Assembly: GCA_963828285.1 (NCBI GenBank)
Contig: CAWHEB010000002.1
Coordinates: 806,001 to 870,000 of the forward strand
Reading direction: 5' to 3'
DNA length: 64,000 nucleotides
From: DAIOEK01 sp963828285
GTDB lineage: Bacteria; Chloroflexota; Anaerolineae; Anaerolineales; Anaerolineaceae
The notes under the pieces were generated by a model. That model ran no database searches and was not told the DNA's origin. It saw nothing but the letters and a program-made list of their open reading frames with translations. The translations under genes and the position numbers were made by a program. Positions 53,332 through 61,587 of this stretch are shown here, in pieces (positions within the stretch are counted from its first letter, which is position 1; each line of letters begins with the position of its first letter).

Positions 53332-54235
53332 ACTTATCTTCTTTTTCTCCCTTAATGAAGTTCCCCAGCAATCCGGTAAATTCCATTGGGAATATATACT
53401 TGGTGGATGGACTGGCAGCCATATTCTTCAAAGTTTCAAAGTATTGCAAGGTAAGAGTCTTTTGATCGATGGATTTGGCCACACCGAAGATCTGCTCAAG
53501 CGCTGCCGAGTAACCCTGAGCCCGTAACAACTGAGCTGATTTTTCGCCTTCTGCTTTGAGGATCGCAGATTGTTTTTCACCTTCTGCACGGAGTATGTTA
53601 GATTGTTTATCACCTTCGGCTACATTAATCGCGGCTTCGCGTGTACCAGTGGACTCGGTAACCACAGCGCGGCGATTTCGTTCAGCGGATAGCTGGCGAT
53701 TCATCGCATCCTGAACATCCCGTGGTGGGATGATCTCACGGATCTCGACATTGGTCACTTTAACGCCCCAGCGTTCAGTTACTTCATCCAAGCGGGTTCG
53801 TAACATATTATTGATGTGCTCTCGTTCAGAGAGTACACCATCCAGTAAGATTCCGCCGATGACAGAGCGTAGAGTAGTGGTTGCCATACCCTGTGCAGCA
53901 ATCTCAAAGTTTCCTACCTGGAGCACTGATTCAGTCGGTTGCAATACCTTGTAATACCAGAGGAAGTCAATTGAAATGGGTGCATTATCTTTGGTAATTG
54001 AGGTCTGGTGAGGGATCTCACGGACCTGCTCCCGCAAATCCACGCGGACGGAACGATCGACAAATGGGATCAATAAAACCAATCCTGGTCCTTTATCACC
54101 GACACATCGTCCCAAGCGAAAAACAACCAATCGCTGATATTCGGGGACAATCTTGATGGCATTTGCTAAAAACATCAAGAGAATCACTACAACTACACCT
54201 ACAAAACATAAAACGGGTAACGCTGCGTTAGTCAT
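53330..54235 (-). CDS. SPFH/stomatin-like (slipin) membrane protein
   Basis: 301 residues. An N-terminal membrane helix (about 7-26) precedes the SPFH domain: 'KIVPEYQRLVVFRLGRCVGD', 'KGPGLVLLIPFVDRSVRVDL' and 'TTLRSVIGGILLDGVLSERE'. A coiled coil follows with repeated 'AEGEKQSAILKAEGEK'-type units. Such proteins form oligomeric membrane scaffolds. The NfeD gene 53 bp upstream in the same direction is its usual partner. Confidence 0.92.
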   Translation of the reverse strand: MTNAALPVLCFVGVVVVILLMFLANAIKIVPEYQRLVVFRLGRCVGDKGPGLVLLIPFVDRSVRVDLREQVREIPHQTSITKDNAPISIDFLWYYKVLQPTESVLQVGNFEIAAQGMATTTLRSVIGGILLDGVLSEREHINNMLRTRLDEVTERWGVKVTNVEIREIIPPRDVQDAMNRQLSAERNRRAVVTESTGTREAAINVAEGDKQSNILRAEGEKQSAILKAEGEKSAQLLRAQGYSAALEQIFGVAKSIDQKTLTLQYFETLKNMAASPSTKYIFPMEFTGLLGNFIKGEKEDK

Positions 54236-54288
54236 TTCTTTCTCCTTAGTTTATTTGTGAGCCGAACATATCCTTATAGAACAGGTGA

Positions 54289-54888
54289 TTATTTTTCTAT
54301 TAATTCTTCAACTTCAACAATAAATCCATTCCGTCTAAGTATCTTAACCTTTTTCCTTGCAGGGATAGGTTTAATGCTGGTAGCACTCCACATTTCGCCA
54401 TTTGCATAGATAGATCCTTCATGGAACACTTCAGTTCGTGTTTCACCGATGCTATCGACTATTTCGGCAAGGCGGTTTTGAGGTTTGATATTTAATGCTT
54501 CCAATCCCTTACGGACAACCCACCAGAAGAATCCAATGATGAGAATGTTGACGAATATCGATAAAACTGGATGGACAATCGGACGCCAACTCGCATCCAC
54601 AAAAAGGAATGTTGAGCCCAGGATCATACTCACCAGGGAAAGTAACAAGAACAACCTTCGCTGCGTTTTTCGTAATGCAGCCAGGAATGGTAACACTCCC
54701 AGGATCAACACGATCAAAGCATACCAATTGAAATTCAACCTGGAAATGATATACCCGGAGATTAGAATAATAACAATCGCGATACCTTCCAATACTCCGG
54801 TACCGGGAGTCACTAATGCCAGAATGGCAAACAAAAAACCAAAAACAAGAATCAAATAAGCAATATTAGGGTTAAGTAAAAGTTCCAT
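54289..54888 (-). CDS. NfeD-like membrane protein
   Basis: 199 residues. Four to five hydrophobic helices (about 5-130) with 'LALVTPGTGVLEGIAIVIIL' near the N terminus are followed by the soluble OB-fold domain of NfeD ('LAEIVDSIGETRTEVFHEGS', 'IYANGEMWSATSIKPIPARK'). The pairing with the downstream SPFH gene is conserved across bacteria and suggests a shared membrane-domain function. Confidence 0.9.
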   Translation of the reverse strand: MELLLNPNIAYLILVFGFLFAILALVTPGTGVLEGIAIVIILISGYIISRLNFNWYALIVLILGVLPFLAALRKTQRRLFLLLSLVSMILGSTFLFVDASWRPIVHPVLSIFVNILIIGFFWWVVRKGLEALNIKPQNRLAEIVDSIGETRTEVFHEGSIYANGEMWSATSIKPIPARKKVKILRRNGFIVEVEELIEK

Positions 54889-55053
54889 TTTTTCCTGCGC
54901 TTTTCATCGCACTTGAATCCATTATACAATGAATACGAATCATGAACACAAGCGGTTGTGATTATTCTGGTTCTGATATGTCTATAATCTTTGATTAATA
55001 AGAATTGGATAAGACCATTACATTCCCATTCCTTCTGACAAGTTACTTTCAGG

Positions 55054-55059
55054 TATAAT
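55054..55059 (+). promoter_or_regulatory. Candidate -10 element of the selenoprotein-trpS unit
   Basis: TATAAT lies 29 bp upstream of ATG 55088, at a fitting distance for a short leader. A matching -35 at normal spacing is not evident (CTGACA at 55035-55040 is only 13 bp away). Confidence 0.4.
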
Positions 55060-55087
55060 TTTTGAAAACCGATTTCAGGAGCCAAGC

Positions 55088-55333
55088 ATGTTAGAGATCT
55101 CTATCACCTATTGCATGGTCTGACACTACACTCCGCGGGCTGTCAGTTTGGCAGCGGAACTGCTCAAAGATTATGAACCCGAGATCAAATCGATCTCTTT
55201 AATACCCGGGGATTCCGGGAAATTTGAAGTTGATGTGAATGGTAAACTGATCTATTCCAAAGAAAAAACCGGCAGACACGCTGAATCCGGCGAAGTGAAT
55301 CTACTATTAAAGAAAGTAATCGAGAAGAAATGA
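55088..55333 (+). CDS. SelW-like Rdx-family selenoprotein (in-frame TGA as Sec at codon 12)
   Basis: 81 residues if TGA 55121-55123 is read as selenocysteine. ATG 55088 has AGGAG 7 nt upstream. The Rdx family starts with a thioredoxin-like strand ending in Cys-x-x-Cys; here residues 7-17 are Thr-Tyr-Cys-Met-Val-[TGA]-His-Tyr-Thr-Pro-Arg, giving Cys-x-x-Sec at the exact redox position. After the TGA the family pattern continues: 'RAVSLAAELLKDYEPEIKSI', 'LIPGDSGKFEVDVNGKLIYS', 'KEKTGRHAESGEV'. A SECIS-like hairpin follows the TGA. The stop overlaps trpS (ATGA). Expected role: a thiol/selenol redox protein. A point error or mutation of a Cys codon remains possible. Confidence 0.75.
55121..55158 (+). 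promoter_or_regulatory. SECIS-like hairpin downstream of the in-frame TGA
   Basis: GCTGTC (55139-55144) pairs with GGCAGC (55150-55155), including one G-U pair, closing a 5-nt loop AGTTT with G at its second position. TCC (55132-55134) and GGA (55156-55158) extend the stem past a GCGG bulge. The loop begins 21 nt after the TGA, similar to the spacing in bacterial formate dehydrogenase SECIS elements. Confidence 0.55.
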
Positions 55334-56340
55334 TAGAAAAAAAAGGTAGAGTATTTTCAGGAGCCCGTCCAACGGGTCGGCAACATTTAGGGAATTACCT
55401 GGGCGCGATCAAGAATTATGTCGATCTTCAGGATGATTTTGATTGTGTTTATGGAATTGTAGATATTCACGCATTGACAACTGTGGAAGACACTGTGAAT
55501 CTTCCCCAGAATATTCAGGATATGGCTCTGGATTGGCTGGCCGCAGGAATCTCGCCTGAGAAATCCATTATCTTTGTTCAAAGCATGGTTCCGGAAGTGA
55601 CAGAATTGCATACGTACCTTTCGATGGTGATGCCGCTAGGTAAGCTAACCGACCTGCCCACCTTCAAAGAAAAAGCCCGTCAACACGCCCATAATATTAA
55701 TTATGGTCTTGTGGGCTATCCTGTTCTCATGTCTGCGGATATTGCATTATACAAAGCTGATCTTGTACCAGTCGGCATAGACCAAGCTCCGCACATTGAA
55801 TTTTGCCGGGAAATCGTCCGCTCATTTAATTTTCGATTCAATTGCAACGTTCTGGTCGAGCCAAAAATGAAAGCAACTCAGGTACCAAAAGTAATCGGAA
55901 TTGACGGTCAGCAAAAGATGAGCAAATCGTTAGATAACCACATCGAGATGGCTGCCACACCAGAAGAGACTCAGAAACGGGTTATGAGCATGGTCACCGA
56001 TCCTGCCAGGATCAAGAGAACCGACCCAGGCAACCCTGATGTATGTAATGTCTATAGTATGCACAAAATCTTCTCATCCCCTGAAGAGGTGCAGATGGTC
56101 GATACAGAGTGCCGCCGCGCTGGTATTGGTTGTGTTGATTGTAAAAAATTATTTGCCAAGAATCTAAATGAGAATTTGCAGCCTTTCAGGGATCGAAGAG
56201 CGGAATTTGCCAAAGATTCTGCCAAAGTCAACGATATTCTTGCGGATGGAGCAAACAGAGCAGAAAAGATAGCTGCACAGACCATGGCTGAAGTACGCGA
56301 AGCCATCGGGTTACCAGTTAGGAATTATCGGATCAGATAA
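55330..56340 (+). CDS. trpS: Tryptophanyl-tRNA synthetase
   Basis: 336 residues, normal length. Charges tRNA-Trp. The HIGH-type motif lies in 'GARPTGRQHLGNYLGA' (about 10-25) and the KMSKS motif is exact in 'DGQQKMSKSLDNH' (about 194-206). 'GIVDIHALTT' and 'GYPVLMSADIALYKADLVPV' are class Ic active-site stretches. The start ATG overlaps the selenoprotein stop (ATGA), so translation is coupled. dtd follows after 14 bp, forming a three-gene unit. No T-box leader is visible. Confidence 0.96.
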   Translation: MIEKKGRVFSGARPTGRQHLGNYLGAIKNYVDLQDDFDCVYGIVDIHALTTVEDTVNLPQNIQDMALDWLAAGISPEKSIIFVQSMVPEVTELHTYLSMVMPLGKLTDLPTFKEKARQHAHNINYGLVGYPVLMSADIALYKADLVPVGIDQAPHIEFCREIVRSFNFRFNCNVLVEPKMKATQVPKVIGIDGQQKMSKSLDNHIEMAATPEETQKRVMSMVTDPARIKRTDPGNPDVCNVYSMHKIFSSPEEVQMVDTECRRAGIGCVDCKKLFAKNLNENLQPFRDRRAEFAKDSAKVNDILADGANRAEKIAAQTMAEVREAIGLPVRNYRIR

Positions 56341-56354
56341 ATAGAGGTGAAATA

Positions 56355-56819
56355 TTGCGTGCTGTTCTTCAGAGAGTGATCGGAGGGTCAGTTTCGGTAG
56401 ACAATAAACTCGTGTCTGAGATCGGACATGGTCTGGTAATTTTATTGGGGATCGGGCATGAAGATACGGAAACTACTGCAATTGAACTCGCCAAAAAAAC
56501 AGCGAATATTCGGATCTTTGAAGATGATCAAAATAAATTGAACCTCTCGATATTAAACTCGGGAGGTTCAATTCTTGTCGTATCGCAATTCACTCTTTAT
56601 GCTGACACCCGAAAAGGTCTCAGACCATCTTTTACCGATGCTGCTGCCCCTGAAAAAGCAAAAGAGCTCGTTGAGCAATTCTGTATTGAGTTAAGGAAAC
56701 TTGGCATTACTACTTTAGAAGGGATCTTTGGCGCTCATATGAAAGTGGAACTCATCAATGATGGTCCGGTAACAATTGTATTGGAAATCCCTCCTCAAGT
56801 AACTAATCCCATAAAATAG
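56355..56819 (+). CDS. dtd: D-aminoacyl-tRNA deacylase
   Basis: 154 residues. Hydrolyses D-aminoacyl-tRNAs. Signature motifs: 'MRAVLQRVIGGSVSVDNKLV', 'SQFTLYADTRKGLRPSF' (active-site SQFTLYA) and 'VELINDGPVTIVLE' (cross-subunit NDGPVT-type motif). The start is TTG 56355, preceded by AGAGGTGA. It follows trpS closely. The 3' end overlaps the convergent dihydroorotate-dehydrogenase-like gene by 17 bp. Confidence 0.95.
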   Translation: MRAVLQRVIGGSVSVDNKLVSEIGHGLVILLGIGHEDTETTAIELAKKTANIRIFEDDQNKLNLSILNSGGSILVVSQFTLYADTRKGLRPSFTDAAAPEKAKELVEQFCIELRKLGITTLEGIFGAHMKVELINDGPVTIVLEIPPQVTNPIK

Positions 56820-57540
56820 AATTTAATTGCACAGCAGAAGCGCCTGCTTTCAACACAAGTTCGATGTCCTCATCGGTTGTCACACCTGCGCCAGCATAGA
56901 CAGGTATCCCCAACTTTGTTAGCCTTATTACTTCAGAAATGGTTTGTGGAAGCAATGACCGGCTGTAATATCTACCCTGAACAAATTCACCGGCTGTTTT
57001 AGGTAATACACCCCTCGGATTACTGATACTGATAGCAGATATCGGGTACTGATGCGAGTTTTCCATTATCGAAAAAGCTTTGTCTGGATCCAGGTTCAGG
57101 ATTACCGGAAGTTCAGAAGCCAATCGAGATAATCCAGTACGTATCTGACTTGTTTGAATATCCGGAGAGAAAGAGAATTCAATTGCACCCAATCCAACCA
57201 ATCCTTCGATTCGCGAAATAAAGATCGGAATATCAGTCATCTCCTGAATAATGAAATGAATTATGACCGGCAAGGTGGATATTGCCCAATGCTTTTCATG
57301 CAAGTGGATTGTCTTTTCCAATCCCTGATTGGGTAAGCCCGAATGCATGATGTAACCATTCTCAAATGGATTAAATTCACGGTTCTTCGCCGGAGTCCGT
57401 GGATATAAACTGATCGGATTAGTAACGAAAGCACCAAATCGTTCCAAACATAACATACGCCGCGGTTCTGGGGAGAATCCCAGAAAACCCGCGGCATTCA
57501 TTATTGGTTTGGATAGGATGAGATCCTGTTTGTTCCCCAC
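56803..57540 (-). CDS. Dihydroorotate dehydrogenase-like TIM-barrel flavoprotein
   Basis: 245 residues. A short member of the DHOD-like superfamily: 'LSKPIMNAAGFLGFSPEP' at the start, 'AISISNPRGVLPK' in the middle and the FMN-phosphate region 'GIPVYAGAGVTTDEDIELVL', then 'KAGASAVQLNS' at the end. It lacks the usual catalytic Cys/Ser loop in recognisable form, so the substrate is uncertain. The GTG start at 57540 comes 1 bp after the cysS stop, so it is translated with cysS. Confidence 0.72.
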   Translation of the reverse strand: MGNKQDLILSKPIMNAAGFLGFSPEPRRMLCLERFGAFVTNPISLYPRTPAKNREFNPFENGYIMHSGLPNQGLEKTIHLHEKHWAISTLPVIIHFIIQEMTDIPIFISRIEGLVGLGAIEFSFSPDIQTSQIRTGLSRLASELPVILNLDPDKAFSIMENSHQYPISAISISNPRGVLPKTAGEFVQGRYYSRSLLPQTISEVIRLTKLGIPVYAGAGVTTDEDIELVLKAGASAVQLNSILWD

Positions 57541-57541
57541 G

Positions 57542-58918
57542 TTATTTTTTCTTCTTCACCTTGGGACCTGTGGGAGTATCTTCAATTTCAAACCCAGCTT
57601 CAGTCACCTTGTTCCGGTAGGTATCAGCATCAACCCAGCGTTTTTCCTTCCGAGCCAATGTCCTTCCTTCAACAAGTTCCAATATCGCTGTAGGGATGAC
57701 TTCCTCTGTAGGAGCCCAATTCGCAAATCCTAAACCCAATACTTCATCCATCTTCAATACTGTTGCCTTGCGGACATCTACAGGTAAAGAGCTTCTGACT
57801 ACATCCCACATGGACGCGAGTGCTTTGGGCATATTCAAGTCATTATTAATGGCTTCTTCAAAAACTGCCAGCGATGCCGTGTCAACTTTGCCAGGAGTTC
57901 CCCATTCATAGATAGAATTGCGTAAACGGTTCAAAGTTGTATTTGCTGATTCCAACCCGTCCCATGAGAAATTCAATTTTGCTCGGTAGATCGCGCTAAA
58001 ACAGAAGAATCGATAAGCCAATGGATCAATGCCTTCATCCAGAAGGGTTTGTATACGCAGAAATCCTCCCCCTGATTTTGCCATCTTCTCATCACCAAGC
58101 AGCAAAAAGTAAGCATGCATCCAGAAATTCGCCAGGCGGGTGCCGTAGCAAGCTTCAGTTTGTGCTATCTCATTAGTATGGTGGACAGTGATGTGGTCTT
58201 CCCCACCGCAGTGAATATCGAAATATGGTCCCAGATACTTGGCAGACATTGCGGAACATTCTATATGCCACCCCGGAAAACCTATCCCCCATGGGCTGTC
58301 CCATTCCATCTGGCGCTGCTTATCTTTTGGACTGAACTTCCATAAGGCAAAATCGGTTGGATTCCGCTTCTCTCCCATATCGATACGGGCACCTGCCCGC
58401 AGACCTTCGATATCCAGTTTCCCCAATTCACCGTAACCAGCTTGTTTGGCTGTGTCAAAATAAATACCATCGCTGGTCTGATATGTGAACCCTTTTTTCT
58501 CAATGCACTGGATTGTTTCTATCTGCTCGGGGATATGGTCTGTTGCTTTGCACCAGATCGTTGGTTCGAGAATATTCAATCGTTTCAGGTCTTCACGGAA
58601 AGCATCGGTGTAGAACTGGGCTATCTCCCAGGCGGATTTTCCAGTCCGAGCGGACCCTTTCTCCATTTTATCTTCACCTTCATCGGCATCCGATACGAGG
58701 TGACCGACGTCTGTGATATTCATTACATGGTTTACCTGATAACCATTCCAAACCAAAACTCGCTTTAGAATATCTTCGAAAATATAGGTGCGCAGATTCC
58801 CGATATGCGCATAATCGTAAACTGTAGGACCGCAGGTGTACATTCCCACCTCTCCGGGTTTGATGGGTTCAAAAGGACGGATGGAGCGGGTGAATGTATC
58901 ATAGAAATGTAAGGTCAT
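57542..58918 (-). CDS. cysS: Cysteinyl-tRNA synthetase
   Basis: 458 residues from ATG 58918 (an in-frame Met three codons earlier is possible). Motifs: 'VGMYTCGPTVYDYAHIGNLR' carries a zinc-ligand Cys and the HIGH-type 'AHIGN'; 'GWHIECSAMSAKYLG' holds further zinc ligands; the KMSKS-type signature is 'EKMAKSGGGF'. The length is normal for the class I CysRS. It is followed directly by the DHOD-like gene. Confidence 0.95.
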   Translation of the reverse strand: MTLHFYDTFTRSIRPFEPIKPGEVGMYTCGPTVYDYAHIGNLRTYIFEDILKRVLVWNGYQVNHVMNITDVGHLVSDADEGEDKMEKGSARTGKSAWEIAQFYTDAFREDLKRLNILEPTIWCKATDHIPEQIETIQCIEKKGFTYQTSDGIYFDTAKQAGYGELGKLDIEGLRAGARIDMGEKRNPTDFALWKFSPKDKQRQMEWDSPWGIGFPGWHIECSAMSAKYLGPYFDIHCGGEDHITVHHTNEIAQTEACYGTRLANFWMHAYFLLLGDEKMAKSGGGFLRIQTLLDEGIDPLAYRFFCFSAIYRAKLNFSWDGLESANTTLNRLRNSIYEWGTPGKVDTASLAVFEEAINNDLNMPKALASMWDVVRSSLPVDVRKATVLKMDEVLGLGFANWAPTEEVIPTAILELVEGRTLARKEKRWVDADTYRNKVTEAGFEIEDTPTGPKVKKKK

Positions 58919-59000
58919 GGCAATCAACTCTCTTCCAAGTCATCGCTGATTTCAGTACTTGATTCCCATTATAATAAGCGGAGTTCAAAAAGGAGTCAAC

Positions 59001-60803
59001 ATGGCGTCTGCTGCGCCGAAATTGGACCAGGAAATAAAATCTACACGCAATGTACTAGCCGCGATTGGCTTGTTCTTTGGTGTGGCTGCATTGATCCCCT
59101 ATTCCGGGGTGATTCAAATTCTAACCCTGGGTCAAAAAGATGGTAAATTTGAGTCCTTATCTTCCAGTGAGTATGGTATTCTCATTTGGTTTGCGGTAAT
59201 TCTATCCGTAATCTTTCTATTAACAGCCTGTTTGCTCACGATCTATCAACAAAAGTATTCTCCAATTCTAAGAAAAATAAACCAATCCATTCATGGTATC
59301 TCCATTCGGAAGGATGGTCGTGAATTGATTCAAGAATTGGCTGGAGATCATGACGAGATTTGGTTTTGGATCTCAGTCCTAATAATTACAGGTATTGCTG
59401 TATTTCTACGAGTCCTATATATCACACAACCGGTTGGATATGACGAGGCATACACTTTCCTATATTTTGCTACCCGCTCATTCCGGTACATCCTCACTGA
59501 TTATTCCGCTCCCAATAACCATATTTTTCATACAATTCTTGTATCCCTCTCCTATCACATATTCGGTAATCATATCTGGGCGTTACGATTACCCGCCTGT
59601 GTTTCCGGCATCCTTTGTATTCCAGCAGTCTATCTTGCCGGGAAAGCTTTTGGAAAGCGTTGGACTGGTATCCTGGCTGGTTTAGGATTGGCTTTCTCAC
59701 CAATGATGATTGCATACAGCGTAAACGGACGGGGTTATTCCCTTACAGTATTATTCGCCTTGATCGGATTATGGTTGACCGGTCTGTTGATGAAACAATC
59801 CTCTTTCTTGAAATGGTTTTTACTGGCTGTTACTTGTATCCTCGGGTTTTATACCATCCCGATCTTTTTATATCCTTTCGGATCGTTTTATTTATTTCTT
59901 TTCATCATTTTTCTATATAAATCGAAAAACGATCCGGAGAGAGTGTCTTATTTGTCGGGATGGCTACTCTCCGGATTAGCAGTTGGTTTTGTTTCCTTTT
60001 TATTGTATGTCCCGGTCATTATTTTCGGAACAGGATTATCATCGATCATCGGGAATGAGTTTGTTCAGTCACAAGGATGGAGTGTGTTTATCCTTGATTT
60101 TATCGCGCGTTGTCGAAGGGTTTGGACTGAGTGGACTGATGGCGTTCAAATGATAATAATTTGGGCTGCTGTAGTCGGTTTTGTAATGAAAGTTCTTTGG
60201 GATGTAAAAAATCTCCGCAAGGCGTTTCCGCTATGGCTATCAACCGGGATCTGGCTGCTGTTGATACTTGGCATTCAGAGAGTCACACCATGGCCGAGAG
60301 TATGGCTATTTTTGTTGGGTTTTACCCTGATATGGTCGGCGGGTGGTTGGGTGACTTGTATATACTGGTTGGTTAATAAACGCAAATCTTTGTCAAGTTT
60401 CAATCGCCCTGTATTGATTGGGGCGATGGTCGTTATTGTAGGATTAACTGGTATTCATTATTCGAATCATATGCCCGATAACGAGGTCAGTCACGAACAA
60501 CAGGCTGCTGAATTTATCCAGACTATCCTCCAACCTGATGATACCCTTGTCGCAGTCTCACCGGTTCCTATTCAAGTGGGATATTACCTCTCAGGTATGG
60601 GGATTCCATACAGTCGGTTTTATAATCGTGATCGACCTCATAAGATCAACCGGGCGATCATGATCTTTGTAGAACGGTCCAAGTTCCCATCACTTGAATC
60701 AGTGGTTTCCTGGCAAAATCTTGAAGGCAAGGTCGATTTGGTGGGAGCAAAGCTGCTTTACCAACACAAACGGGTCAATATCTATGCTGTTCCTGGTAAA
60801 TAA
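59001..60803 (+). CDS. GT39-like polytopic glycosyltransferase
   Basis: 600 residues from ATG 59001 (AAGGAG upstream). About twelve membrane helices. The first large loop contains 'YITQPVGYDEAYTFLYFATR', the acidic Asp-Glu motif typical of PMT/ArnT (GT39/GT83) enzymes, followed by 'FHTILVSLSYHIFGNHIWAL' and 'RLPACVSGILCIPAVY'. It would use a polyprenyl-phosphate sugar. An N-terminal 110-residue pair of helices is an extension to the usual core. No partner gene is adjacent. Confidence 0.8.
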   Translation: MASAAPKLDQEIKSTRNVLAAIGLFFGVAALIPYSGVIQILTLGQKDGKFESLSSSEYGILIWFAVILSVIFLLTACLLTIYQQKYSPILRKINQSIHGISIRKDGRELIQELAGDHDEIWFWISVLIITGIAVFLRVLYITQPVGYDEAYTFLYFATRSFRYILTDYSAPNNHIFHTILVSLSYHIFGNHIWALRLPACVSGILCIPAVYLAGKAFGKRWTGILAGLGLAFSPMMIAYSVNGRGYSLTVLFALIGLWLTGLLMKQSSFLKWFLLAVTCILGFYTIPIFLYPFGSFYLFLFIIFLYKSKNDPERVSYLSGWLLSGLAVGFVSFLLYVPVIIFGTGLSSIIGNEFVQSQGWSVFILDFIARCRRVWTEWTDGVQMIIIWAAVVGFVMKVLWDVKNLRKAFPLWLSTGIWLLLILGIQRVTPWPRVWLFLLGFTLIWSAGGWVTCIYWLVNKRKSLSSFNRPVLIGAMVVIVGLTGIHYSNHMPDNEVSHEQQAAEFIQTILQPDDTLVAVSPVPIQVGYYLSGMGIPYSRFYNRDRPHKINRAIMIFVERSKFPSLESVVSWQNLEGKVDLVGAKLLYQHKRVNIYAVPGK

Positions 60804-60853
60804 CCTATGATAATCATTGGATAAGCATGTTTCATCCATGCTACAATAAAACC

Positions 60854-61300
60854 ATGAACGACCAAAGACAATCCTCACCTTCGAATCCGGAAACCAAGAT
60901 CAAACACCAACGGCAATTCTGGGTCCAGATAATGTTGCCGGTCTTGCTGGGAACTGCAGCGATCGTTACAGCGGGCATTTTTGCCGCAAGCGGACCGGGA
61001 GATCGACCGGCAGTCTGGGCGAATATTTCTACCATTCTGATGGTTATCATGATGTTCGGCATAGGGATAATATTATTGCTGGCTCTTTCCCTTGCAATAT
61101 TTGGATCAGATTGGTTGTTACGAAAACTGCCGTATTACAGTTATATCGTTCAGATCTATATCACGTATTATGGAAAAAAGATAAATGATCTCTCAACATC
61201 ATCTGCAAAACCTGTGGTCGGAATTCATTCAGTTATCGCAGGAATCAAGCGGATATTTAATTTGCGACCATCACAATTAAACTCTTCCCGGGAGGACTAA
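60854..61300 (+). CDS. Hypothetical two-helix membrane protein
   Basis: 148 residues from ATG 60854 (an upstream in-frame ATG at 60827 overlaps a candidate TACAAT -10 and is less likely). Two hydrophobic helices (about 22-44 and 57-80) are flanked by a polar N terminus and a C-terminal region with 'YIVQIYITYYGKKINDLSTS'. No family is recognised. The stop overlaps the start of the next small gene by one base, so the two act as a pair. Confidence 0.65.
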   Translation: MNDQRQSSPSNPETKIKHQRQFWVQIMLPVLLGTAAIVTAGIFAASGPGDRPAVWANISTILMVIMMFGIGIILLLALSLAIFGSDWLLRKLPYYSYIVQIYITYYGKKINDLSTSSAKPVVGIHSVIAGIKRIFNLRPSQLNSSRED

Positions 61301-61506
61301 TGGAAGACATGCAGAATTGGAAACGGAAATTATTGGTTATTGGTGTAATTGGCGGAGCCTTAGCAGGTTTAGGAGCGGCGTATCTTTATATCAAAAAAAC
61401 CGAGGAATTGGATGAACGCCCCAAGATATCTGCCGGTGAAGGTGTTAAACTAGGATTAGGTGTTGTAGGTGTTTTGAAGATGATCACAGATCTTGGCAAC
61501 CGATAA
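61300..61506 (+). CDS. Small single-pass membrane protein
   Basis: 68 residues. One glycine-rich membrane helix ('LLVIGVIGGALAGLGAAYLY', about 11-30) followed by 'IKKTEELDERPKISAGEGVK' and a second apolar stretch. It is translationally coupled (TAATG) to the preceding two-helix protein and is preceded by GGGAGGA. Function unknown. Confidence 0.65.
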   Translation: MEDMQNWKRKLLVIGVIGGALAGLGAAYLYIKKTEELDERPKISAGEGVKLGLGVVGVLKMITDLGNR

Positions 61507-61587
61507 TTTTTCCGGATTTTTAAAAATTTCATAACTCTTTAAGAAAAGCATTAATTCGATAAGTATGCCGGTATTGAAAATAGTGTT

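Noticed and set aside
54889..55087. T-box leader for trpS
   Set aside because: No T-box sequence or antiterminator pairing is visible, and the selenoprotein gene sits between this region and trpS.
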